Below are positions 36,521-49,247 of a stretch of DNA of 64,000 nt, one piece after another. Position 1 is the first letter of the stretch, and each line of letters starts with the position of its first letter. Under the pieces are notes generated by a model that saw nothing but the letters and a program-made list of their open reading frames with translations, searched no databases and had not been told where the DNA came from. This DNA is from Numida meleagris (Eukaryota; Chordata; Aves; Galliformes; Numididae). Position numbers and translations under genes: made by a program. The stretch lies in the NCBI RefSeq assembly GCF_002078875.1, contig NC_034421.1, forward strand, positions 11,790,542 through 11,854,541, read 5' to 3'.

Positions 36521-39500
36521 GAGAAGGCTTTTTGGAACAGGAAAATATCCACAGTCAGTAAAGGTTGTCCTTGTAGAACACATGGCAAAGATTTCCAATT
36601 TAAACAGAAATTTTCGCAGTCATATCCCATTTAACTACGTTGATTTACAACTCATTACTTAATCAGGGCACAAAAAAAGAAAAGTGTGCTAGAACAAAAT
36701 GCTATTGGTACTGAAGGTCATTCTCTAAATAACGTGAAACAAATGTTTCCTAAAGCTGCCTTAAAAAAAAAGCCAAATTACTTGAAGATCTAACAAAATA
36801 AATATTGTTATTGAAGACAATTGAATTTTCTAGTACTTATTCTAAATACATTATGGAATTAAAATTGATTGAAGAGATTTGATTTTCCTTAAATACATTG
36901 GAGCAGCTGAGAGGGTGAACAAAATGTGGTAAGCAAGTTTACTTAAAAAAAAAAAGAGAAAGACTTGCTCTTTGGGATTGGATTAACAGGAAGGACTGCA
37001 TTTGTTGCGAGGTGTGTTCGGGTCTGTACAGCTGTACATAGTGGATTCTGCAACACCTTCAGCTGTGTGACTGCGCCAGGGAACAAATGCTTGAACCACA
37101 GATTAACTGAAATGAGAAGAGACCAACTGAGGTCTCTGTTCCACCCTCCTGCTCAAAGCAAGGTGAACTTCCATGTGGGCAGAAGTCAATCTGGGACCTA
37201 ACGCAGTTTGCAAACTGACTGTGACATCTATTGGTCTAAAACATTAGGGAATCACATTGCCTCAAATTAATCCATCAAACACAAACAACACAATGAGGAA
37301 AATTAATATTTCATCCCAGTGTCCAAACTTTGTCACTTCTTGAATTTCACAGCACCATCCATTTGCTAGTCCCGGGTTCTGGGTATTATTTTCAAATACG
37401 AAAATGTCAGTAGCACTGAGAACCTCTTCAGTGTATTAACTTCTCTCCAGCCCAACAAAGATCATACCTACTTTCCTCTTAAGAAAAACAACTCTCTTCA
37501 CCAGCTCCCACTCATGAAGAGAAAATCAAAATGGTAAACACACTCAGCCTACAGTGCACCATGCTGGCGTAACCGTAACAGACTCCTTCACAGGCTCAAT
37601 AAAGCCCCCGCACATCAGCTAGCACCGGTGGCCTGAGAACATCCGACATAACTGCTGGATCTTCCCTCATCCTGGAAGCATCCCTGCAAAACTATTTCAA
37701 AAGAAGGAGGCCTTTCACAGCCTCCAGAACTGGCCTAAGCATTCACTTCCACAAAGAAACGGCGCAGTAACTAACACATCCGCATACAGTCACGCTTTTT
37801 TTGCTTGTTTTAGAATCCAAAAGATGATGATGGAGTAGCTGTGATGAAGCACTTGTATTTGGTACAGCTGATCTATCCCGAGGTTATTCATTATTTTTCC
37901 CAATCAATTTGTGATTGCTGCTCTCTGCCTAAAAGGTAAAAGAAAATCAGGCATCTGTCTGCGGTTCTGAAGATACCTACAACGGAGCACGCTGCAAACA
38001 GCATTGTACAGCTAGCTGATACAAATGATAATTGTGCCATGAGGATTTCACTTTGAAATACGGATTAATAAGGAGCTCACAGATGAAATACAAGAGCGCA
38101 AGAAAGCAGAGAGACGTCTACAACTGCTGTGACACTGACAAGCAAAGCACGCCAGATGCCCAGCGCTGCTGAGAACAAGAGAAAATGGAGTGCCATAGCA
38201 GTACGCAGTGCTGCTCTTGTCCAACAGCACGAGGTAAACACCAGCAACAAAGTTTGTTAATTAGTGAAAACAAGTGGCTACAGGAATTTTAAGTTCAGCA
38301 TCACTGGAAGCCTGTAATGAAACTTGATCAGTGAAAAGGGAAATAACTCCAAGCAACAGCTTCGATACTGCAATTCTCCCTTGGATAGCGATGCTCTCAG
38401 ATGGGGGCCGGAGCCAGTGGGTGAAAGGAACCGACGTGTTCTGCACCTCTGTGGGCTCCTTGTGCAACTGCTTCTGGCAGTAGCACTCTGTCCAATGCAT
38501 TGTTCATTCAATCTCTTTAAATTTAAAGTACAGATGTGTACTGAATTTGCCTCAAATTGTACAATGAAAATTCCCCAGCACAATGCACAGCATCCTTGCT
38601 TTTCAGATGCAGATTTCTGAAGACATCCCATTTTTATATATATCGAAATTAAATCACTTGTAAGCTTGTTTTAATAGCGATCCATGGCCTTTTCATGTCT
38701 ACTGTACCGATGTCATGAGCTTGAGATTCAGGGTCCTCCAGAAGACCTGCTATTTTCAGCACTTAAAAGGTTAGCTCCTGGATCTTAGAGCAGTTTTTCT
38801 GTGTCTGTTCCTCTGATTCAGTAAAGTAGGTCACTGTCGCCTCAGTGCCTTCCTTTGATTCTACCATCTTGTCTTTCATTTAATTACTACACACTGGAAT
38901 GATTCTCACTGCTCGCAGTGCAGATTAACTCATACTAGACTGTCAGCAGTAAAACGAACCTGAAATAGCTCTTTCAGAGGTAAATGAGATAACAAAAAGC
39001 CCCGTTCTACAAGTAGCAAACCTCAGCAAATGCAGTGAGGTTTTTGTGAGTCATCTTGATATCAGGTTCACATGTCAGTAATATTTGGCATGAAATTTAA
39101 TCTTCAAATTAAGCGTTTTCCCCAATACTACTGTTACGATTTCTTACAACACCATAGTTTTTTCTGTACCACAGCAAATATAAAGAGCAGCATAAAGCTG
39201 TTGGAAAAACCATCTTGCTGTTCACCGCGTTCAAATTCTATTTTCCTATTACATTTATGGCATTCCAAGCATATCAGTTTGTTCCAAAACATTGTATTGA
39301 TTGCTGTACCTCTCCTGCAGACAAAGAACAATGCGATTGTTGTTCGAGATGAGCAATACATTGGCAATACATTATTTAAGTAAACTTAAGACTGTCGTGG
39401 AGATTGCTGTTGTAGAATAGATACACACTACACTGACAGTGCTTCCCACACCTGAGTTTGGTAAATCATTCTGAAGGGAGAGAGGGCAGCTTGGGTCCTT

Positions 39501-40682
39501 GGCCCATTTTTATCTTGGCCTTTATTTGAGAATAACAGCGATGATAATGTGCAGAAAACACAAGTTACTTTTGCACATAGGCATTTTTGAAACAGTGACC
39601 CAGAAAGCAACAGTTCCAGTCTGACTTACTGAGCTAAATTACACCACGACCAACATGAAAATGTTTAGACTTGCTCAAATTTATTTGGAAAAACTGTATG
39701 CTCCTTAAGTAAAGAAATATTTCTGCCTGGGTCTGCCCTTTGCCGCTGCAAACAAAAAATAATTCTAAGAACAAAGAAATATATGAAACTGTAGAAGATC
39801 TAATTCATTTAATAAGGTATCATCTCATGGGAGACTCAAAGCCAGCTATGAAACAGTCTGCCCATTAATTTATATGGTTTGACTATATAACGCAATGTTC
39901 AAATCTGGGACACAAATTGAACTGGGCCAAGCAGTCATTATTTAACCTACTTTCTGTAAATTCACCTCAGACATGCAATTCTTTTCCTAACCACGGATAC
40001 TCAATGACCTGCTACAAGATGCAAATGAAAAATATTTTGCAAAGTATTGTATCTTCCTCTTCGCATACCTCTGGGAAGACTGTCACAGAAAAAGAACTGA
40101 ATGGGAGAGCAATATCAAGAAAGGGTTCTCAGGAGTGAATTACTGCACTTACAGAGCTAAAGCAACAAGAAGTCTGACTTTTTAAAAACTAAGAAGCACA
40201 AAAAGAAAGGCTTTGCTATCTATGCCTTACTGGAAACAAAAGCCAATATTTAAAAGAAATTTGCAATCAGCTAAGGAGTTTACAGCAAAAAAAAAACCCT
40301 CTGCCCATGTGAGAGCACAGGTGACAGCACTGCAGCCAAAATGATAACAATCAGCATCAGAATCAAACCCAGTCCCCACAGAGGGGAAAATCCTCACGCA
40401 GGCAAAATTCTAATTCACCTGATGTTACAGAGAACATGACCAGGATTTGGCCGTAACATTAACTGTACGGTTTCATGTGTAGGATGAGAACCCTGGAATA
40501 CGATAGGGGTGCCTAAACTGAAAGGAGCCATTAAACAAGCACCCATAAGCTACCATCCTCGCATAAAAGCTGGCAACTACTTTGGCAAGAATGATTCAAA
40601 AACTGTATATATTTTTAATTATTGTAAAGCGCCTCGGAAAGTCTGATGTCAGCAAAAGGCTGACCAACGACTCTGCAGGTGC

Positions 40683-41237
40683 ATGACTTTTTTTTTTTTT
40701 TTAGAACAAGTCCTGTTCTGCAGTTTCCCAAAAGAAGCATTTACAGACCCTGAACGCTGCATGAAGCAGCTTGATAGTTTTCTTTTTCTTCAGCCAAGCA
40801 CGAAGCTCTTACATTTTCTTACAGGAAAAGAAAACCAGCTAGAGCAGGGCTTCATGTGCTGCTGGCTGCTTCGCTGCTGCAGACAGGCGGCCTTCGCTGT
40901 CACCTGCGCCCTGTTCTCATTTCTCTGCTGCCCTAGTTCCCCCCCCTCTGCCAGCCAGCACGCACGACCTTGCAGTCGTGGATTCCAGCTCTCTCCTGAA
41001 GTACCCATCAATCATGTAATTAAAGTCTTTTACTCTCACTTTAGGACTCTAGCCAGGTTGAGACATATGTTACTTAGGCATTTTATTGAAACATTAATTC
41101 AAGTGCAGACTTTTGTTTATCTCATCACCATTACAGAACATTTTTATCCCCACCTCTTCCACCTATCATATTTTAACACAGTGTGTTCAGAATGTAACAG
41201 AGTCATCGACACTGAAATCTACTACATTTCCCATTAA
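40683..41237 (+). other. longest open frame in the window, unrecognised (184 codons)
   Basis: The frame begins with a poly-T-derived MTFFFF start and runs without a stop through a GC-richer, CTG-rich patch (40850-41000). The translation includes a cysteine- and serine-rich middle (for example CALFSFLCCPSSPPSASQHA) and an AT-rich C-terminal half. No signal peptide, conserved domain or repeat is recognised. The apparent N-terminus comes from the poly-T tract at 40688-40702, which argues against a real start. The minus strand of the same patch also has a 73-codon frame. The most likely explanation is a chance frame favoured by locally lower AT content. Confidence 0.08.
40688..40702. repeat. 15-base poly-T tract
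   Basis: An uninterrupted T run at the start of the long open frame; it codes the phenylalanine run there. Confidence 0.8.
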
Positions 41238-41265
41238 TTAAAGGTAGAGTTTTGTCAGTCGGTTT

Positions 41266-41280
41266 AAAAAAAAAAAAAAA
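41266..41280. repeat. 15-base poly-A tract
   Basis: An uninterrupted A run. It lies about 30 bp after the end of the open frame at 40683-41237, which raises a processed-copy possibility, but no target-site duplication or known gene sequence was recognised. Confidence 0.8.
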
Positions 41281-42713
41281 GAAAGATGGTGGGTCACTGT
41301 TCTGATTTGTCTCTTCTTTGATTATGCCCTTGCCAGTTCACAATTAGTGCTCTTAGTGGTCACCGTCAGCTGTTCTGTAGCCCAGGGGGTGAAAGGGACG
41401 GGGAAGCTTCCATGGAATAAGAGCTCAACTGGATATGGCCACGTCTTGCACCAGGATTCTGTGACCGGACTGCATGGCACACGTAACTATGTTGAGTGCA
41501 CGTCATGGGCTGCAACACAGCAAAAGATTAAGGGGCAGCTATGAATGCATGCAGAGCTTTCTAAGTGCCCGCTGCCTTTGCAGAAGCACAGAATTAAGTG
41601 ATGATGAATCAATGCTTTATCAATGCTCAGACCTAGACACAGGCTGAAAATTATGGCCAGACATTATAATAAAAAAAATTCCATACAGCCAGATGTCATA
41701 GCTGTCATATCTGGCAATGCACAGCAACAAACACTGCAAGGGTGCTATCTCCAGCACTGATAATGATCTGCAAACATCAGCACATCTCTAACAACCATTT
41801 AACAAGAGAAAAGTTCTGCTTAAACACATCCTCAAATAGGACAGCTATTTCAAATGTCAAATGAGGGACAACAATCTAAGTATTCTGCATTTCAATCTTT
41901 TTTAATTTAAAATTTGTTGTTAATTAAAAAATAAAACTCTAATCAAATGCAAAACTCTCTTTTTTCTTTATCACTTTATTCTTACCTACAGTGGCATGGG
42001 TGAAGCATATAGCGAAATCACTTCTGGTTTTGCAGCAGTCAACACTGAATTTCTTTTGCATATATATGCTTTGAAATGAGGCACATATGTGCCTTGAAAA
42101 AAGCAGCAAAGAAAAGCCATCTTTAAAATACTCTTCTATTCAACATGTTCAATGTGTGCTTACATGTTCTTTTTTCCCCTAAAATTACCACTTTTAAAAC
42201 TTAACATCAGCTTAGAAAAGAAGGGAAAGATTTACAGTGAGAAAGCCCACATGTCAAATGATGAGAATTCCATGGCAGAGTTCCTGCAAAACTCACCTCT
42301 TGAGAGGACTGAAATTTGTGCAGTGCGTTCAGAACGAAGCATTATGTGAGAATCAGAAACTAAGGGCAGTTTATAGTTCTGTCATTCGTAAAAAAATCCT
42401 CCTGTGTTTTTATTTTTTCAGTGAAACAGAGAATTGTAGTATTCATCTAATAATTTCTACAACATAATAGAAGTGTTTAAATGCGCTATCTGGCGATTAA
42501 AACCTAAAAGAGGATCTGTTAAATGATGAGTCAGTCTGAAAATGCAGCCTGCAGTGAAGGACAGGTATATTTCCCTTTTACAGCACAAGTTCTTTCAACA
42601 CTTTTTTTTGACTTTTTATTAACAGATTATAGCTCTGGTACAGCATGTTTTCATTTTCACACATTCACTTTGAGAACTATATAATTTCCATTTAGCACTT
42701 TTCACCTCTTTAC

Positions 42714-42727
42714 CATCATCATCATCA
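42714..42727. repeat. short (CAT)n run
   Basis: Between four and five CAT units (CATCATCATCATCA). Simple sequence. Confidence 0.6.
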
Positions 42728-45360
42728 CAGAGCAAGGCAGACCATGGAGCTCAAACAACATCTGCTTGCTCTGAGGAGACTGAACAACAAAAAGTCCTTA
42801 TTTAATAATTTTTGCTTTGAATGGGAGAGATCTTTTGACGTGCATGCATGCAGGAATTGTGATAACTATCTGAAGAAATGATGATACAAAATAGTGCAGT
42901 ACTACAGATAAAACAAATAATTGCTCTAAATTATTCAAGAAAGGTATCATACATTGCTAGTCCTGTGTCATATATAACAATGTAAGTGCTCTGAATTCGG
43001 TACAATTAGAGATTTAGGAGATAATTTCCTTAACAAGACATTTCAATCCTAACCAATATGTCATCTCATTATGAACGATGAAGTTTTGCAATAAACACAT
43101 TTGTTTCCCATCTATTGTTATTTTTTAACGTGTGTAGCTCAGCTGTTTAAATAAATTAATTCCAGACATTCCACTTAAATAACGATCACAAATAGTTGAA
43201 CATTTCTTACAAAACAGAAAACTCGGAAGCTTGCATTATTGCTAATTGAATACTTCAATATTTACAATGCTGGCTTGGCGGAGTGAATGCAAAACACTTG
43301 ACCAACCTAAGCCATTCTTACTCATTTTTTTCCCCGCTCGCATGAAACCTCAAAAGCCACAATTCATTACAATGAGCAAGGAAAAAACAGAGACACTGCC
43401 TTGAAATTAATAAAACACCACCAATGTCTCAAAACAGCCAGAAAACTTTACTGAAATACCACTGTCTAGCTCATGCAGTGCCATGGCTGTAAGCAACGTT
43501 CCTGCTTCCCTGTGTCTCCTTTCCTGATTTATCTTTCACTTAAGAACGCAGAAGGCAGGTCTTCAGTTTGCACTGCCTTTTATACAGATTTCTGTTTCTG
43601 CCTGCTTTTCTCTTTTTAAATTGTGGTGAACGCAATTTCAAGTATTCCACAATCGCAGCTTATATTCTGTACGTTCTGTTTCTTTTTAAAACTATATTTG
43701 GTCCCATCCGCAAATTCTGCTTACATAGCTAGAACTGTCTAGGAAATAGAGGTCCAATTCCAGAGAAACAAATAGTTTCATGAAAAAGGAAAACAAGTTT
43801 TTCCCTGCTTAAGACACATAATTCTTGGAAAGGATTTCACAAAGGCCAAGTAAGGACCCTTGTTCTCTTGAAAAACGTGACTGGATCAATTCCTTGTGTG
43901 CAGCTCCAATTTATTCGCCTATTGAACATTTTCGAAAATAACATGATAAGTATTTCTTATTTCCCTCCACCATTCACTCTTCTTTTGCAAAGTTGCTGCT
44001 CACTTTAAGGGGAGCCTGCTTGATTCTTCATAAGGGGCCTTTTGGACACTACCACAATTAGTGTGGGTTTATCTAATTACTAGAGAATCTGGCATCCTTG
44101 CCCAATTATCCCTGACAAACTGATCATTATTAGTTGTTAACATCTACTTTGTTAACTAATAGCGCCAGGGCAAAAGGGTGAGCGGGGAGACAGACATTTT
44201 GCAAGGAAAAGCCACAGCTATTACCAGCCAGAAGGGTTGGTTTGGGAAGTGCTATTGCTATCAGAGATCCCCCAGACTGCTACTAAGATTCCTGAGGAAG
44301 GCTGGGCAAACCTGGTTTGCTGTGTTAGGAATGCACTGTATAAAATACCATTATCTGCCCTTACTTCACCAATTAGTGTGAAGAATGCAGCCCATTACGT
44401 TTATACTACTGGGTACATGGTAGCTTTCCTAAGATACTATGAAATACGTACACAGTGTAGTGCCTAGAGGAAAAACAAGATTTAAGCAAAAATTTGCAAT
44501 GCATAACTGATGAACATTAGCCATTTACAGCTTTTGCGAGCTTTCAATAATGTCAATTTTACTGCTCTGCGGAGCCAGCACTCCATGCATGCACCTCAGT
44601 TTACCACCTACTGACAGCTCCCTCACGGATGCCGTCAGACTACGGGCACGCCATTAGCATCCCTCACTTCTAGTGGGAAAACAACAGGAGCAGTGAATGG
44701 GTTCTAAGACAAAAGGCTGCGTTCCAGACTACAGCTGGCACACAGGTTCAGCACAGCTCGCCCGGTTCCTACTGGAACTTCACTTTTAGAGAGTGGATGC
44801 CCAGACCTCAGGCTTTTGAGGATCCCCTGGATGCATGTGAATTTCAGCGTGACGAGCAGACATCAGGCTTCACTTACAGCACATCTATTCCTTTAAGTGG
44901 ACATATCTGCCTTAGCCGCATCTATTCATTAGGGATACACTTCTTGCCTCCATTCACAGCCTCATTATTCTTACATAGACACTACAGCGCTCAGTTTGCC
45001 CACCCATAGTTTCTCTGTTCCTTTCAAATGAAAGAGCAATTTTGAAGAATACCAGAACTACTGATCTGCCTTTCTTTTGTGGGGTTTTACATGTTCAAAC
45101 TCCCCTGCTTCAAAAAGTACAAAGTCTGGTGGCTTGATTCTTCTGTACTACGCTGCAAAAAGACAGCAACCTGAAGAAAGATCTAAAATACAAGAAAGGA
45201 AGAAAGAGAGATGGAATTCGCTTGTATGGAAGGAGTATGGAAATAAATACAGACTACCAAGAAAAGAGATAAAAAGTGTAGAAATATCAAGATAGGCAAG
45301 AGACAGCAAGAGTTATTTTAGAAATGAACAATACCAATGTGAGAAAGCTTTAGGAAGATA

Positions 45361-45455
45361 TGTATATAAAAATATACCTATTTATGTGTACTTAAATAGA
45401 TATATAAGATAATATATAAACGTTCAGAAAGGATAATAGATTATATATAATACAT
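45361..45455. repeat. AT-rich simple stretch beside a CR1 insertion
   Basis: ATATA-type units repeat irregularly (for example TAAATAGATATATAAGATAA, then TTATATATAATACATAATG). It abuts the truncated 5' end of the CR1 copy that begins at about 45459. AT-rich DNA is a plausible site of insertion. Confidence 0.6.
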
Positions 45456-45458
45456 AAT

Positions 45459-45714
45459 GAGCTGGAGATGGACTTCTTACAAAGGTTTAAACTAAAAGAG
45501 GGGAGATGATTTAGATTAGATAGAGGGAAGAAATTCTACACTATGAGGGTGCTGAGACATCGGCTGCTCTCCAGGTGTGGGTGCCCCATCCCTGGCAGTG
45601 CCCAAGGCCACGCTGGATGGGGCACGGGGCAGCCCAGTGTCCCTGCCCATGGCAGCAGTGGAACTGGACGGACTTTAAGGTCTCTCCCATCCCAAGCCAT
45701 TCTCTGATTCTATG
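45459..45714 (+). mobile_element. CR1 retrotransposon 3' end, 5'-truncated
   Basis: The sequence follows the common avian CR1 3' untranslated region in order: GAGCTGGAGATGGACTTCTT, a TTTAGATTAGAT segment, GAAGAAATTCTACACTATGA, GTGGGTGCCCCATCCCTGG, GGCCACGCTGGATGGGGCA, CCTGCCCATGGCAG, then GGACTTTAAGGTCTCTCCCA and the terminal CCATTCTCTGATTCTATG. The element ends in the ATTCTATG-type unit typical of CR1 3' ends rather than in poly-A. It is strongly 5'-truncated, as most CR1 copies are, and has no ORF. It matches the family pattern better than the copy at 23078-23422, suggesting a younger insertion. A small internal deletion is present between the first two segments. Confidence 0.93.
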
Positions 45715-46678
45715 TTATACATAAATTCATAGAATTCGGCCTTGTCAAAAAGGAGGCCGGAGGCAGCTGCATGGCATTTTGTGTCCAGGGTTATTATTGC
45801 TGTTGAAATGCTCATTATTCCATGTAAGGGAAAGCGATAACAGCGTAAGTTTAGATTGCTCTGCAGGTAGACAGCCAGCAGAATGATAGTGTATACATAA
45901 AAACGTTCAGGAAAATGAAATTTACTTAAAAATATTTTCACAGGTTTGAAATGAGCTCCCAAGTCATTATGTCTACTAATAATTGTGAGTTTATACTGTT
46001 GAAACGTTAGTGTTTCAGCACTACACGAATAGCATTACAACGCCTGATTGCTATGTGTAGTCTTACTGAAGTGCATCTTCTGTTTCCCTCAGAGATTCAC
46101 TATTGGCTCTTCGCAGAGAAGCAAATCTGAGGATAGAGGAGGGGTGCTGCCAAAGTAACCAGCCCTTCACTGCAAGGAGGGCACTGAGAGCTTATCCACT
46201 GACAGCAGGAGAAACCACCAGCTGCAGGATGCCCATGGCCAAAGGACAGCACGTTTCATGGCGATCAGTTTCAGACTATCAGATGAAGACCCCTATAGGG
46301 ATTTTAACAAGAGGTGCAGAGCTGGGTCATACATCCAGGACAGCTCTTGTTCCAAACTGGCGTGGTTTAAGGAGGGTTACAACACTAGATCTAATGTTTG
46401 TCCCTTTGGGTCACTATTGGTCTTCTGATCAAATATTCTGTTTTTGTTGAAATTCATGTGAGAAGATCCATTCTCTGTGTCTAGTATACATATGAGTCAC
46501 CCAAAGCACGAAGCATAAGCAGTTACTCCTTATGTCTGATTCAGAGCTATACAGACACGGTGACAAACAGCAGCAGAGAGGAAGTTTCCGCTCTCTGAAA
46601 AAGCAGCAGAGAGGGGAAATGGGGCAAAAAAAAACAGAACACCGCAGCCAAGGGAATTGTTAACGCCTCCCTGTGCAG

Positions 46679-46873
46679 ATGCGGTGCATCACTGGTCCAG
46701 GCACCGTGCTGTAAGCAGCCCTGCTAAACACTGCCTCAAGCAGAGGGAGAAGGAATCAGAGAGCAGCTACCGGCTGGGTGGGAAGTCAGCCTCATTGCTT
46801 CATTCCCTTAACCACCATCCAGGGGCAGCAGTGAGATCCTGTCTGGACAGGAGTGGAGAACCAGGGCAACGAG
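46679..46873 (+). CDS. candidate 195-bp phase 1-1 exon, plus strand
   Basis: A good acceptor (AACGCCTCCCTGTGCAG) precedes 195 bp followed by donor GAG/GTAAAT. The length is 65 codons, and only one of the three frames is open throughout. It enters and leaves in phase 1 and reads from DAVHHWSRHRAVSSPAKHCL to SCLDRSGEPGQR. Both ends are splice-like and symmetric, which allows inclusion or skipping without a frameshift. It would join in phase to the 48-bp candidate at 47446. The peptide is basic and serine-rich with no recognised domain, and the codon pattern is not obviously coding. It could be an exon of a non-coding RNA, or a pseudoexon in a GC-rich patch. Confidence 0.2.
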
Positions 46874-47445
46874 GTAAATTATTTTGAGGCCTAATTAAAC
46901 TCAATCATTTGAATAATATCTTCAATTTTCCACGTCAAAAACATTTACAACTAGACAATATAAACTCCTACTTTTAGTGTAATTTATTGATTTTGCAGAT
47001 GATTCTGAGTAGTATCAGTCTGAGTTAACAAATAATCTCATCAATTTATGGTCATAAAAAGAATTTTTCAAGCACCCTGGAGATCCTGAATGAATGGCAA
47101 GTTTGTAGATTATCAACTGCCCTCCTCAACTGCTAAATATAATTAAACTTAGAACACTTGAAATGAAAATGGAAAATAAAATCTCTCTCCGGAGCTCCAC
47201 ACTGTCCTTTCATGCCCATGCTGACTCAACATGTAATATATCATCAAAGCAACATTACACTGATGATACAGAATTTATGAGGGATAACCTGTGTCTTATT
47301 AAATAGGAAGTTAAAAGCAACAGGGGAGAACAGTAGATGAGCACAGTAACAACGCTTTCATATTTCTAGAGGCTGAGAAAATAAGTGTTGGGTTGTTTTG
47401 TTTTTTTTAAAATGAGGTTTGTTTTTTTTTTTGTTTTGGTTTTAG

Positions 47446-47493
47446 ATGTCTTGGAAAGGGATCAGATGTACCTGCTTAGATGGGACCTGGTTG
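47446..47493 (+). CDS. candidate 48-bp phase 1-1 exon, plus strand
   Basis: A very T-rich tract (TTTGTTTTTTTTTTGTTTTG) and GTTTTAG precede ATGTCTTGGAAAGGGATCAG and 28 further bases, followed by a strong donor (TTG/GTAAGA). The length is 16 codons. In phase 1 it reads VLERDQMYLLRWDLV, and joined to the preceding candidate the split codon becomes GAT. Phase 0 is also open, reading MSWKGIRCTCLDGTWL. The acceptor lies in simple T-rich sequence, which makes a chance site more likely. No family is recognised. Confidence 0.18.
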
Positions 47494-48369
47494 GTAAGAT
47501 GCATGTGTTTCACAGCTGTTAAACTCTGCATCCTTTTTCAACAGTCATTTACAAACATGAGTCCTATCAAGACAAATATATGTTTTCATGATAAGCTTTT
47601 GCCTTCTTTTTTCCTCTTATGTGAGTTTTGGCCAAAATGACATGTTCTCATTTGTATCTATTTAGTCAATTTCTCTAGTTAGCCATATGTTTCTGTATAC
47701 CAGAAAAGTGGATCATAAAAAAATACTTCAACAACATTTGTAATTTTACATCCAAGATTCCTGCTTACTGTAGGATATTAAAGACATCGCATCTTCATCA
47801 GCTTAGTGCCAAAAGAACAGTAAGCACCTGCTGAGGGAGAAAGGTAACTGCCATTTCACATATTAAAGCAGCTGCACATTATATTTGATTCCTTTTGAAG
47901 CATCATTTCCTGGAAATCTTGATTTTCATAGAAAACACAACTCATATACCTGATGCTAGAAAGCAAAAGATACAAACTACAGAGCCATTCCACTGCAGTT
48001 ATATTGGTTCTTGTTTTTCCACAAATTACAATCCCTGAATCCTCTCTTATCAGACAACTATTTCTAACTAACGCTTCAGTTTTACTATGATACTGCTTGC
48101 AAGAGATTCAAGAAAAATCACTCAAGTCTTTCTTCACCATTGTTACAAATGCCTTCTCTCTGTAACCATGTAATTTATGGTATTTCTGCCTCTTTCCCCA
48201 GTCAGGTTTTCTTTTAGTATTAAGTACTGCCTGTTTGTCTTGGTTTTTTGTTTGTTTGTTTTTTTTAAAATCATGAGATGTAGAACTGCCACTGTGAGCA
48301 CTCTGGACAAATGAACACATGGGCATCTCACAGTGATAACTATTACTCCAAGACGTATTAAATACGGGG

Positions 48370-48926
48370 TGATGGGCCCACTGCTCGAGCCTGTCTAGGT
48401 CCCTCTGGATGGCATCCCGTCCCTCTCGTGTGTTGACCGCACCCCACAGCTTGGTGTCATCAGCAAACCTGCTGAGGGTGCACTCAACCCCTCTGTCGAT
48501 GTCAGTGATGAAGATACTAAAGAATATTGATCCCAGCACTGACCCTTGGGGGACACCACTCATCACTGATGTCCATCCAGGCATTGAGCCACTGACCACC
48601 ACTCTCTGGACTCAATCCTGCAGCCAGTTCCTCTTCCGCTGAGCAGTCCACCCATCAAACCCATATCTTTCCAATTTGGAGAAACAGATGTTGTAGGGGT
48701 ACCGTGTCAAAGGCCTTACTGAAATCCAGTTAGATGACATCAGCGGCTCTTTCCCTGCCCATTGGCACAATTACACCATCACAGAAGCCACTAGGTTGGT
48801 CAAGCAGGACCAGACCTTGGTGAAGCCTTGCTGATTCTCCTTTATCACCTCCCCGTCTTCCATGTACCTTAGCACAGCTTCCATGAGGATCTGCTCCATG
48901 ATCTTTCCTGGCAAAGAGGTGAGACC
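48370..48926 (-). mobile_element. CR1 ORF2 reverse-transcriptase segment, broken
   Basis: The minus strand encodes the palm region of a CR1-type reverse transcriptase. In order: [20 protein letters not shown] (near 48930-48850), an LTNLVA segment, [10 protein letters not shown] (near 48728-48699), [10 protein letters not shown] (about 48560-48531), and the catalytic [11 protein letters not shown] (FADD at 48456-48467), ending with [15 protein letters not shown] near 48370. The aspartate pair of the active-site box is retained. The reading frame is lost: there is a frame change near 48785-48790, a stop (TAA on the minus strand at 48730-48732) just before the LDFSKAF motif, and another frame change before the GVPQG motif. 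Both the endonuclease part and the 3' end are missing, so the copy is dead. A minus-strand frame reads on past the CR1 end into unrelated flank to 48108. Confidence 0.93.
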
Positions 48927-49247
48927 ATGAACCACAAAAAACTCCTTCACGCAGAGCAGGTGATGTTTCAAGGTTCCACAACTGCAAATTGAATGCTAAT
49001 ATTAAAAACTAAATTATATTATCTCCCAGAGGTGATGGGAACAGTGCATGGAACAGAAAGGAGGAGGTATTTCTTCTGATGTTAAGCGCACAAATAACAA
49101 CTAGAGATGCGCAGGAGCGGGGAAAGTTAATTATGAGTTTGTTCAATGGAAGACATTCAGTGTAACTAAAAAGCTTAAGACTGACTAACAACGTACAACT
49201 TGGAGTTTGGACAAAACAAGAAATGAAATTCTCTGTTCTTATCCCAG

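Larger units (their letters stand above)
34709..45458. other. non-coding stretch
   Basis: No recognised gene. It includes a 21-bp palindrome at 36500-36520, a GC-richer patch at about 38355-38480, a 184-codon open frame at 40683-41237, A/T homopolymers at 40688-40702 and 41266-41280, a (CAT)n run at 42714-42727 and an AT-rich simple stretch at 45361-45455. A resemblance to CR1 near 37135-37190 was too short to call. Confidence 0.6.
45715..48369. other. non-coding stretch with GC-richer part and plus-strand exon candidates
   Basis: The part from about 46085 to 46875 is more GC-rich than its flanks and carries a 115-codon plus-strand frame (46103-46450), preceded by a strong acceptor (CTTCTGTTTCCCTCAG ending at 46092) but without a clear donor. 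Two better-bounded plus-strand candidates at 46679-46873 and 47446-47493 are listed separately. From 46900 to 48369 the sequence is AT-rich with T-rich tracts (47396-47443) and no recognised gene. Confidence 0.5.

Noticed and set aside
37135..37190. Possible CR1 fragment (GGTCTCTGTTCCACCCTCCT followed by GCTCAAAGCAAGGTG)
   Set aside because: The resemblance to antisense CR1 3' sequence covers only about 40 bp, and neither side continues the family pattern.
38278..38631. Overlapping 117-codon minus and 98-codon plus open frames
   Set aside because: Both strands are open because of locally higher GC; neither product is recognisable.
48108..48369. Extension of the CR1 reading frame past the reverse-transcriptase segment
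   Set aside because: The frame stays open but the product stops resembling CR1 after the LEQWAH motif; it is unrelated AT-rich flank.
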